Of a stretch of DNA of 64,000 nucleotides, positions 8,665 through 15,437 are shown in pieces. The translations under genes were made by a program, and so were the position numbers. The notes beneath the pieces are model-generated. The model had not been told where the DNA came from. It worked only from the letters and a program-made list of their open reading frames with translations, and searched no databases. How positions within the stretch are numbered: position 1 is the stretch's first letter; the number at the start of each line of letters is the position of its first letter. Source of the DNA: Actinoplanes cyaneus (GTDB lineage Bacteria > Actinomycetota > Actinomycetes > Mycobacteriales > Micromonosporaceae). The DNA is taken from contig NZ_BOMH01000004.1 of NCBI RefSeq assembly GCF_016862095.1, positions 1 through 64,000 on the forward strand, written 5' to 3'.

Positions 8665-9780
8665 TTATCGGTCGCCCCAGACCTCCGCGGCGGTCTCGAC
8701 GATGAGGCGGAGTTTGGCGACCTGCTCGTCGTAGGTGAGGACGTTGCCCTCGACCGTCGACGAGAAGCCGCACTGCGGGGAGAGGCAGAGCTGGTCGAGC
8801 GGGACGTACTTCGCGGCTTCGTCGATGCGGCGTTTCAGGGTGTCCTTCGATTCGAGGGCACCGCTTTTCGTGGTGACCAGACCGAGAACGACCATCTTGC
8901 CGGGTGGCACGAAGCGGAGCGGGGCGAAGCCGCCGGAGCGGTCGTCGTCGTACTCCAGGAAGAAGCCGTCGACGGCGAGCTCGCTGAACAGCGCCTCGGC
9001 GACGAAGTCGTAGCCGCCCTCGGCGGCCCAGGACGAGCGGAAGTTGCCGCGGCACATGTGCGTGGTGACGCGCAGCCCGGCCGGGCGGTCCTGGATCGCG
9101 GCGTTGATCTGGCGGATGTAGCGCAGGTGCTGGTGGTCCGCGTCGTCGCCGCGTTCGGTGAGCTGGCGGCGCTGGTCGGGATCGTTGAGGTAGGCCAGGC
9201 TGGTGTCGTCGAGCTGCAGGTAGCGGCAGCCCATCCCGGCGACGCGGCGGACCTGCTCGGCGTAGGCGGCGCTGAGGTCGGCCCAGAACTGCTCCTCGTC
9301 GGGGTAGACAGCCGGATCGATGGCCGCGCGGCCACCGCGGTAGTGGACCATGCTCGGCGACGGGATGGTCAGCTTGGCGGTGATGCCCTCGCCGACGGCT
9401 TCCTGGAGGAACGTGAAGTCCTGACCGAAAATGGTCTCCGTGAGCCGGATCGGCGCGTCGACGGCGAGGGCGGCGGACTCGAAGTCCAGCTCACCGCCCG
9501 CGTTCCGGAAGTGGACCTGGATCTTCTCGTCGGTCGGCCGGATGCCGCCGAGCCGATAGATGAAATCCATGTGCCAGGCGGTCCGGCGGAACTCACCGTC
9601 GGTCGCCGAGCGCAGGCCGGCGGCGCGCTGCATCCGGACCACATCCCGGATCGCGTCGTCCTCGATCGCGCGCAACTGCTCGGCGGTGATCTCGCCGGCG
9701 GCGCGCTTGGTGCGGGCTTCGAGCAGGTGGGGCGGGCGGAGCAGGCTCCCGACATGATCCGCCCGGAACGGTGGCGTCAT
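8665..9780 (-). CDS. Cobalamin-independent methionine-synthase-like protein (MetE C-terminal domain, YxjG type)
   Basis: This 371-residue, single-domain protein corresponds to the catalytic C-terminal half of MetE. Candidate zinc ligands are visible: His and Cys in VTTHMCRGN (about residue 235), Glu in FFLEYDDD and Cys in LSPQCGFSS near 335. Other landmarks are RADHVGSLLRP at the N terminus and YLQLDD near 190. Full MetE is about 750 residues; short forms like this transfer methyl groups from unknown donors. I chose the ATG at 9780; a GTG at 9795 is in frame. It lies 21 bases (6 if the GTG is used) after an SRPBCC gene and is probably last in the arsR-led operon. Confidence 0.88.
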   Translation of the reverse strand: MTPPFRADHVGSLLRPPHLLEARTKRAAGEITAEQLRAIEDDAIRDVVRMQRAAGLRSATDGEFRRTAWHMDFIYRLGGIRPTDEKIQVHFRNAGGELDFESAALAVDAPIRLTETIFGQDFTFLQEAVGEGITAKLTIPSPSMVHYRGGRAAIDPAVYPDEEQFWADLSAAYAEQVRRVAGMGCRYLQLDDTSLAYLNDPDQRRQLTERGDDADHQHLRYIRQINAAIQDRPAGLRVTTHMCRGNFRSSWAAEGGYDFVAEALFSELAVDGFFLEYDDDRSGGFAPLRFVPPGKMVVLGLVTTKSGALESKDTLKRRIDEAAKYVPLDQLCLSPQCGFSSTVEGNVLTYDEQVAKLRLIVETAAEVWGDR

Positions 9781-9801
9781 CCCCCCACTCAACACCCTGG
9801 A

Positions 9802-10290
9802 TCACAGATTGGAAAGAACTCGATCGATCTGTCCGAGCGCCAGACCCATGCCCTCCTGCATGCCCATCTTGATCAGGCGGTCGAAGGTGTCCGCGTCCGG
9901 GAAGTGATTGACAACGGTCATGCGGGTCTTCCCGCCGACCTCGTCGAGGGTGACGACCGCGTGCACCGGCACGTCGCCGGCGAGCGGCTCGCCGTTGTCG
10001 TCGGCGAACCCGTCGTCGTACTCCAGGCGGTAGGGCGCCTCGATCGTCGTGATCGTCCACCAGCCGTGGGCCTTCGTGCCGTCCGGGCCGGTCATGTAGT
10101 AGCGCGCGGAGCCGGTCGGCACGAACTCGTGGCGGACGAACGTGGCCGGCCAGGTCGGCGGGCCCCACCAGCGCTCCAGCTTGCGCGGATCCGCCCAGAC
10201 GCCCCAGACCTGCTCGATCGTGGCGTCGAACTCGGTGACGAAGGTGAGCGTCAGCTCCTCGGTGTTCCGGGTGGTGCCGGTGACGGTCAT
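9802..10290 (-). CDS. SRPBCC (AHSA1-like) domain protein
   Basis: This 162-residue protein has the START/AHSA1-like fold. Typical elements are the N-terminal beta-strand TEFDATIEQVWGVWADPRKLERWWGPP, the central strands FVRHEFVPTGSARYYMTGPDG and WWTITTIEAPYRLEYDDGF, and the closing helix DRLIKMGMQEGMGLALGQIDRVL. Proteins of this family bind small hydrophobic ligands or act as activators. Its start overlaps the stop of the ArsR-type regulator by 4 bases, a conserved pairing in actinomycetes. The biochemical role is unknown. Confidence 0.9.
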   Translation of the reverse strand: MTVTGTTRNTEELTLTFVTEFDATIEQVWGVWADPRKLERWWGPPTWPATFVRHEFVPTGSARYYMTGPDGTKAHGWWTITTIEAPYRLEYDDGFADDNGEPLAGDVPVHAVVTLDEVGGKTRMTVVNHFPDADTFDRLIKMGMQEGMGLALGQIDRVLSNL

Positions 10291-10616
10291 GACTGTTCCT
10301 CCAGGATTCTCGCGATCCGGCCGGCCCGTTGCCGCCAGATCTGCTCATACGCGTTCATCAGCCCGTCGACGGTGCCGCGCAGCGTGTCCGGGACGCCGTG
10401 GACGATCTGCTCGCGGCCGCGCCGCTCCTTGGTGACCAGACCGGCCTGCTCCAGGACGGCGACGTGCTTCTGCACCGCGGCGAAGCTCATCGGATAGAGC
10501 CGTGCCAGGGCGGAGACGGACATCCCGGCGCCGAACACGCGGGCCAGGATGTCGCGACGGGTGGCATCGGCGAGCGCGTGGAAGACGCGATCTTCACTGC
10601 CCTCACCTACAACCAT
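10287..10616 (-). CDS. ArsR-family winged-helix transcriptional regulator
   Basis: This 109-residue ArsR/SmtB-type repressor has the recognition region MSVSALARLYPMSFAAVQKHVAVLEQAGLV followed by a winged strand (TKERRGREQIVHG). It has no Cys cluster typical of metal sensors, as expected for the sub-group paired with SRPBCC genes. I chose the ATG at 10616 because it gives the usual beginning ahead of DRVFHALADATRRDIL and sits inside an 18-base palindrome. The mRNA may be leaderless and the protein may bind there to repress itself and the two genes behind it. Confidence 0.92.
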   Translation of the reverse strand: MVVGEGSEDRVFHALADATRRDILARVFGAGMSVSALARLYPMSFAAVQKHVAVLEQAGLVTKERRGREQIVHGVPDTLRGTVDGLMNAYEQIWRQRAGRIARILEEQS

Positions 10617-10625
10617 GTGGTTGTA
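10608..10625. promoter_or_regulatory. Operator-like palindrome over the arsR start codon
   Basis: TACAACCA and TGGTTGTA form a perfect 8-base inverted repeat around a 2-base centre, overlapping the ATG of the regulator. Additional TTGTAC motifs occur at 10695-10700 and 10714-10719 in the otherwise AT-rich divergent region, so the DUF1028 gene might share the control. Binding is inference. Confidence 0.65.
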
Positions 10626-10771
10626 CGTTAGTCGCGACCTGCCGTGATCACAACCCTTCACCGCATTTCCCCACCCCATTTGCTCGTACGTGTTTTGTAC
10701 CTTTTAATAACTATTGTACGTTTCGGAATCCGGCGTCCGACCGGCTGACGCCCTTCGGATAACGTGCGCTC

Positions 10772-11617
10772 ATGACGTTCTCGATCGTGGGCCGGTCAGC
10801 GGACGGAACGGCCCTGGGCATCGCCGTGGCCAGCAAATTCCTCGGAGTCGGCGCGGCGGTTCCGGCGGCGCTGGCCGACGTGGGCGCGGTGGCGACGCAG
10901 TCCTACGCGAACCTCGCCTATCGCCCGCAGGGGCTCGCGCTGCTCTCGTCCGGAGTGCCGGCCGACTTCACGGTCCGGGCACTGATCGCCGGTGACGACG
11001 GGCCGGTCGGGCACCGCCAGGTCGGGGTCGTCGGCACGACCGGGAACGGGGCGACGTTCACCGGCGACGACTGTCACCCGTGGGCCGGCGGGACGGCCGG
11101 GGACGGGTATGCGATCCAGGGCAACATGCTGGCCGGCGCCGCGGTGGTGGGTGACATGGAGAGCGCGTGGCTGGCGTCGGCCGGCGAGTCACGGCTGGCA
11201 TATCGGCTGGTGGAGGCGCTGCACGCCGGGGACAAGGCGGGCGGGGACCGGCGCGGGCGGCAGAGCGCGGCGTTGCTGGTGGTCGCCAAGGGACTGGGGT
11301 ACGGGGGCACGAGTGACGTCCTCGTCGATCTGCGGGTGGACGATCACCCCGACCCGGTCGCGGAGTTGGCCCGGCTGCTGACCATGCACACGCTCTACTT
11401 CGAGCGGCCCGATCCCGCGGTGCTGATCCCGTTGACGGGTCCGGTCGCCGCCGAGGTCGCCGAGCGCCTGGCCTCCCTCGGCCATCAGGATCCCGACCTC
11501 GACGAGGCGCTGGCATCGTGGGCCGGGATCGAGAACCTGGAGATGCGGATCGTTCCGGGATCCATCGACCCGCTGGTCCTGGCACAACTACGCGCCGCCA
11601 CTGTTTCCGGCAAATAG
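10772..11617 (+). CDS. DUF1028 family protein (Ntn-hydrolase-like)
   Basis: This 281-residue protein opens with MTFSIVGRSADGTALGIAVASKFLGVGA, the hallmark of DUF1028 proteins, which are predicted to have an Ntn-hydrolase-like fold. The core runs to about residue 215 with QSYANLAYRPQGL, GVVGTTGNGATFTG, GYAIQGNML and a conserved C-terminal ILVDLRVDDHP-like strand (read here as DVLVDLRVDDHPDPV). A final helical segment of about 60 residues follows. Members are thought to be amidohydrolases, but no substrate is established. It is preceded by an unusually AT-rich promoter region and divergent from the arsR operon. Confidence 0.9.
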   Translation: MTFSIVGRSADGTALGIAVASKFLGVGAAVPAALADVGAVATQSYANLAYRPQGLALLSSGVPADFTVRALIAGDDGPVGHRQVGVVGTTGNGATFTGDDCHPWAGGTAGDGYAIQGNMLAGAAVVGDMESAWLASAGESRLAYRLVEALHAGDKAGGDRRGRQSAALLVVAKGLGYGGTSDVLVDLRVDDHPDPVAELARLLTMHTLYFERPDPAVLIPLTGPVAAEVAERLASLGHQDPDLDEALASWAGIENLEMRIVPGSIDPLVLAQLRAATVSGK

Positions 11618-11677
11618 CGCATCCAAGTCTTTCCGTCCTGGAATGATCATTTACGGGGACGTAAAGGTCAGGGAACG

Positions 11678-12325
11678 GTGGGACAAATGGGATTCGAGGA
11701 TCGATCAACCGCGCCGGTGATGAACCGGCGCGCCATCATCACGCTTGATTTTCCGGGTACGGTGCCGGCCGTCTGCCGGCTCGAGCCCGTGGATGCCGCC
11801 CCGGAGAGCCGATTCGTGGTGCGGCGCGACCTCGCTCCCGCGCAGGCCGGGGTCCCGATGATGTTGCGCGTGCGGGTGCTGGACGCGGTGGACCGGCCGC
11901 TGCCCGGCGCGGTCCTGGAGATCTCCCACCGGGCGCCGGGCGCCTCCGACCCGGCGCTCCACGGCGCGCAGGTGACCGATCCGCACGGGTACGCCGAGTT
12001 CAAGACGGTCTTCCCGGGCTGGGAGCCGGACGTCCCGGCCGGGATCGACGTGACGCTGCACCTGGCCGGCTCGCGGGACACCGGACGGCTGCACTTCCCG
12101 GCACAGGTGACCAGCCAGGTGGCGGGGCTGCCCGCCTACCGCGGAAACCCGGCGCCGCCATCGCCGACGTCCGCCGGGGTCCCTCACGTGCTGCCGCCGC
12201 CGGCCGCCGGAATCCCTCACGTGGTGCCGCCGACGCCGGCCGGGATCGCCCACGTGGTGCCGCGCGACCGCTATGACCTGACCGCCGGCCTGCTCGTCAC
12301 GATCAGCGCTGTCACCGAACACTGA
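11678..12325 (+). CDS. Intradiol-dioxygenase-like beta-sandwich protein with His-containing repeats
   Basis: This 215-residue protein has a central segment (about residues 45-135) like the aromatic-ring dioxygenase fold: a LRVRVLDAVDRPLPGAVLEI strand, then a DPHGYAEFKTVFPGWEPD strand and TLHLAGS. Genuine intradiol enzymes use two Tyr and two His for iron; the first Tyr/His set is not clear here, so enzymatic activity is doubtful. Residues 165-197 hold three copies of an 11-residue repeat of the form AGIPHVVPPTP, each encoded by 33 bases containing CACGTG. The GTG at 11678 follows AGGGAA; an ATG three codons on is possible. Function is unknown. Confidence 0.72.
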   Translation: MGQMGFEDRSTAPVMNRRAIITLDFPGTVPAVCRLEPVDAAPESRFVVRRDLAPAQAGVPMMLRVRVLDAVDRPLPGAVLEISHRAPGASDPALHGAQVTDPHGYAEFKTVFPGWEPDVPAGIDVTLHLAGSRDTGRLHFPAQVTSQVAGLPAYRGNPAPPSPTSAGVPHVLPPPAAGIPHVVPPTPAGIAHVVPRDRYDLTAGLLVTISAVTEH

Positions 12326-12371
12326 GCCGCAAGTGCCTGCGGACCAGCGCTGTCACCGAACACTGAGCCGC
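12304..12371 (+). repeat. 27-bp direct repeat across the dioxygenase-like stop codon
   Basis: Positions 12304-12330 and 12345-12371 are identical over 27 bases with a 41-base period. The first copy contains the last codons and the stop of the dioxygenase-like gene, so the repeat looks like a small duplication of the gene's 3' end. Confidence 0.85.
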
Positions 12372-12477
12372 CACCCGCGAGCGGACGGTTGCCGTCCCAC
12401 CACCCGCGAGCTGACCATTGCCGTCCTGCCACCCGTGAGCGGATCGTTGCCGTCCTGCCACCCGCCGACGGGCAACC
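12372..12477. repeat. 29-bp tandem repeat, three copies plus a partial copy
   Basis: Units start at 12372, 12401 and 12430 with an exact 29-base period, each beginning CACCCGYGAGC and ending CCGTCCYRC. A degenerate fourth copy follows. The array fills the convergent gap between the dioxygenase-like gene and the response-regulator gene. No hairpin terminator was noticed there. Confidence 0.85.
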
Positions 12478-12497
12478 TCGAGCCTCGCTCTCTCGCG

Positions 12498-13172
12498 TCA
12501 ACCGCGCAGGTAGGCCAGGACCGCGCGGACCCGGCGATGATCATCGGCATCCGGCGGCAGGTCCAGCTTGGTCAGCAGGCTGTTGATGTGCTTGGCCACC
12601 GCCGCGTCGGTGACCACCAACTCCCGCGCGATCGCGGCATTCGACCGGCCCTCGGCCATCAGCCCCAGCACCTCACGTTCCCGGGCGGAGAGGCGGTCCA
12701 GCGGCCCCTGCCGCCGGGCCAGCAACTGCCGGACCACCTCCGCGTCGACGATCGTCCGCCCGGCGACGACGGCGTTCAGCGCGTCGACGAACTCGGTCAC
12801 CTCGCCGACCCGATCCTTGAGCAGGTAGCCCAGGCCGGAGGACGGCCCCGAGTCGAGCAGCTCACGGGCGTAGGTCTGCTCGACATACTGACTGAGCACC
12901 AGCACCGGGAGCTGCGGGTTCGCGGCCCGCAGGGTGAGCGCCGCCTGCAGCCCCTCGTCGCTGAGCCCCGGTGGCATCCGGACGTCGGTGACCACCACGT
13001 CGGGCTGATGCTCCGCGACCGCCTCGATCAGCTCCTCGGCGTTGCCGACCGCGGCCACCACCTCGTGCCCGAAGTGCCGCAGGATGCCCGCGACGCCCTC
13101 CCGGACGATCACCCCGTCCTCCGCGATGACGACCCGCAGCCCGCCGTTGCTCATGACCCCGCCGTTGCTCAT
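12498..13172 (-). CDS. NarL/FixJ-family response regulator
   Basis: This response regulator is about 224 residues. The receiver domain has the acidic residues in VVIAEDG and the acceptor Asp in DVVVTDVRMPPG. The output domain is a LuxR-type helix-turn-helix (LSAREREVLGLMAEGRSNAAIARELVVTDAAVAKHI) near the C terminus. The start at 13172 is preceded by GGAG; a second ATG at 13154 lies in a duplicated 18-base ATG-containing segment, so the true N terminus may be six residues shorter. It follows its sensor kinase by about 50 bases. The divergent ABC transporter is the likely target. Confidence 0.94.
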   Translation of the reverse strand: MSNGGVMSNGGLRVVIAEDGVIVREGVAGILRHFGHEVVAAVGNAEELIEAVAEHQPDVVVTDVRMPPGLSDEGLQAALTLRAANPQLPVLVLSQYVEQTYARELLDSGPSSGLGYLLKDRVGEVTEFVDALNAVVAGRTIVDAEVVRQLLARRQGPLDRLSAREREVLGLMAEGRSNAAIARELVVTDAAVAKHINSLLTKLDLPPDADDHRRVRAVLAYLRG

Positions 13173-13221
13173 GACCTGTCTCCGTCCCGCACCTGCTGCC
13201 GCTCGCCGCGGACCCCACCGG

Positions 13222-14511
13222 TCACCTCGGTCTCCCGGACGAGGAGACCGTCGTTCTCCACGCGCCGGCCGGGACGGGGATCTCGACTCGCAGTGCCGTC
13301 GGGCCGCCGGGCGGGCTGGCGATCGCGACCGTGCCGTCGACGACCGAGACCCGGTCGACCAGGCCGAGCAGGCCCGAGCCGGCGGCCGGGTCGGCGCCGC
13401 CGCGGCCGTCGTCACGGACCTCGACGATCAGGCGTCCCTGGTCGACGCGGCCGAAGACGCTCGCCCGGGTGGCGCCGCTGTGTTTCGTCACGTTCGCCAG
13501 CGCCTCGGCGATGACGAAGTAGGCGGTGATCTCCAGCGCGGGCGGCAGGCGATCGGGCAGCGAGACGTTCAGGTCGACCGGCAACGGCACTGTCGACGCC
13601 ACCTCACCGGCCGCCGCGGCCAGGCCCCGATCGGTGAGCACCTTCGGGTGCACACCACGGATCAGCTCGCGGATCTCGGTCAGCGCCTGCTTCGCCAGTT
13701 TCTGTGCCTCGACCAGGTAGGACATGGCCGGGCTGTCGGGCGGCAACTCCAGCCGGGCCATGCCGAGCTGGATGTTCATCGCCACCATCCGCTGCTGGGC
13801 GCCGTCGTGCAGATCCCGCTCGATCCGGCGGCGCTCCACCTCGAACGCGTCGACCAGGCGGGCCCGGGAGCGGGTCACCTCGATCAGTTTCTCGTCGGCG
13901 TCGTGTGCCCGCGGGGCCAGGATCGCCCGGGCCATCGCGGCCCGCGCGCCGGCCCAGGCGGTCACCGGCCAGGCGAGCACCAGGGTCAGTGGCACCCCGA
14001 CCGCGGCCAGGGCGAGCCGCGAGGTCATCGGCTCGTCGTTCATGTAGAACGGCGCCCCGAAGGTCGTGAGCACCTCGTAGAAGACCCCGCCGACGACCAG
14101 CGTGTCCATCCAGCAGAGCAGGCTCGCCGAGAGCGTCGCATAACCCAGCTCACGCCACGTGGCCTGCTCCCGCAGCCGGGTGGCCAGCCAGGCCCGCATC
14201 CCGGGCCGGGGCACCGGCCGATGCGGGTCGGGCAGCTCCTCCAGGTCGACCAGGCGCACGCGCCGGCGCTCCATGCGGGCCACCACGACACCGCACAGGA
14301 TCGTCGCCACATAGGCCGCCAGCCCGATCACGACGATCGACAGCACGGCGCCGACCAGGATCAGGGCGATGACCGCGAGCAGGGTGGCGAACCCCAGGAA
14401 CGCGCCCCCGCTCAGGTAGACGAGTGAACGCCACGGCCAGGCCGAGCGCAGGAACTCGGTCGGCCGGAGCGTGAGCGCTTCGAGCGCGTTGCGGACCGGC
14501 ATGAGGGGCAC
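13222..14511 (-). CDS. NarL-type sensor histidine kinase (HisKA_3)
   Basis: This 429-residue kinase has two pairs of hydrophobic segments (about residues 28-75 and 105-180), so the sensor part is mostly buried in the membrane. The dimerisation/phospho-acceptor motif is RRIERDLHDGAQQRMVAMN (His near 229). The ATPase lid is seen in DDGRGGADPAAGSGLLGLVDRV. Small intramembrane-sensing kinases of this form often control adjacent ABC exporters in response to membrane-active compounds. The divergent ATPase/permease pair 100 bases away fits that, but the inducer is unknown. Confidence 0.94.
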   Translation of the reverse strand: MPLMPVRNALEALTLRPTEFLRSAWPWRSLVYLSGGAFLGFATLLAVIALILVGAVLSIVVIGLAAYVATILCGVVVARMERRRVRLVDLEELPDPHRPVPRPGMRAWLATRLREQATWRELGYATLSASLLCWMDTLVVGGVFYEVLTTFGAPFYMNDEPMTSRLALAAVGVPLTLVLAWPVTAWAGARAAMARAILAPRAHDADEKLIEVTRSRARLVDAFEVERRRIERDLHDGAQQRMVAMNIQLGMARLELPPDSPAMSYLVEAQKLAKQALTEIRELIRGVHPKVLTDRGLAAAAGEVASTVPLPVDLNVSLPDRLPPALEITAYFVIAEALANVTKHSGATRASVFGRVDQGRLIVEVRDDGRGGADPAAGSGLLGLVDRVSVVDGTVAIASPPGGPTALRVEIPVPAGAWRTTVSSSGRPR

Positions 14512-14612
14512 GGTACCGCCGGGGCGGGCCGCTGACAGTAGTGCTGGCGTTACCTCTGGGACTCACCCCTGCGTGAATGTGCCGGGCTCCCGAAACCGGT
14601 TGGCTGATCCGC

Positions 14613-15437
14613 ATGACGACGCGAGCAGACAAAGCCGCCGTGGCAAACGCAGCCGCCGTAGCAAACGCAGCCGCCGTAGCAAACGCAGCCGCCGTAGCTA
14701 ACACAGCCGCCGTGGAGATGCGTGCGGTCACCAAGCGCTACGGCCAGGGCGGCAACACGGTGACCGCCCTGGACGCGGTGGATGCACGATTCGCCCCGGG
14801 CACCTTCACGGCGGTGATGGGCCCGTCCGGCTCGGGCAAGTCCACCCTGTTGCACTGCGCGGCGGGTCTGGATCGGGTGACCGCCGGCGAGGTCCTGATC
14901 GACGGGGTGCCGATCGGAGGGCTGAACGAGCGGGCGCTGACCCGCCTGCGCCGCAAGCGGGTCGGTTTCGTCTTCCAGGCGTTCAACCTGATCCCGGCCC
15001 TGACCGCGGCGCAGAACGTGGTACTCCCCCTGCGCCTGGCCGGTCGCAGGCCCCGGGCCGGCGAGGTGGCCGCGATGCTGGGCGAGGTCGGCCTGGCCGA
15101 GCGGGCCGGGCACCGGCCCGCGGAGTTGTCCGGCGGCCAGCAGCAGCGGGTGGCGATCGCCCGTGCTCTGGTCACCCGGCCGGCGGTCATCTTCGCCGAC
15201 GAGCCGACCGGCGCGCTCGACGCCCGTTCCGGAGCCGAGGTGCTGCGCCTGCTGCGGGCCGCGGTCGATCGGCACGGCCAGACGATCGTGATGGTCACCC
15301 ACGATCCGGTGGCCGCCGCGCACGCCGACCGGGTGCTGTTCCTGGCCGACGGCAGGGTCGTCGACGACCTCGCCGGTCCGGTCGGCGCGGAGAAGATCGC
15401 CGTGCACACCGCCCGGCTCGAGGAGTCCGCCCGATGA
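14613..15437 (+). CDS. ABC transporter ATP-binding protein (MacB/LolD type)
   Basis: This ATPase of about 274 residues energises the permease encoded next, with which it overlaps by 4 bases. Motifs present are Walker A GPSGSGKSTLLH, Q-loop VFQAFNLIPAL, signature LSGGQQQRVAIARAL, Walker B VIFADEPTGALD and switch MVTHD. The N terminus is odd: five 18-base tandem units encode an Ala/Val/Asn-rich lead (AAVANA repeats) before the ABC domain begins at MRAVTKRYG. I chose the ATG at 14613, but no start has a strong ribosome site and the real one could be 14577 or 14718. It is divergent from the two-component system. Confidence 0.93.
   Translation: MTTRADKAAVANAAAVANAAAVANAAAVANTAAVEMRAVTKRYGQGGNTVTALDAVDARFAPGTFTAVMGPSGSGKSTLLHCAAGLDRVTAGEVLIDGVPIGGLNERALTRLRRKRVGFVFQAFNLIPALTAAQNVVLPLRLAGRRPRAGEVAAMLGEVGLAERAGHRPAELSGGQQQRVAIARALVTRPAVIFADEPTGALDARSGAEVLRLLRAAVDRHGQTIVMVTHDPVAAAHADRVLFLADGRVVDDLAGPVGAEKIAVHTARLEESAR
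14631..14720 (+). repeat. 18-bp tandem repeat (five units) in the 5' part of the ABC ATPase gene
   Basis: Units of the form GCAGCCGCCGTAGCAAAC begin at 14631, 14649, 14667, 14685 and 14703. Copies two and three are identical and the outer ones are diverged. In frame they encode NAAAVA. Such an exact array may change copy number by slippage. Confidence 0.92.

Noticed and set aside
8108..9055. 315-residue minus-strand frame over the 8.2-8.6 kb gap
   Set aside because: It runs through both palindromes and a dispersed repeat and overlaps the MetE-like gene in another frame; composition is not protein-like.
12372..12477. Possible CRISPR array
   Set aside because: Units are directly adjacent without spacers, so it is a simple tandem repeat.
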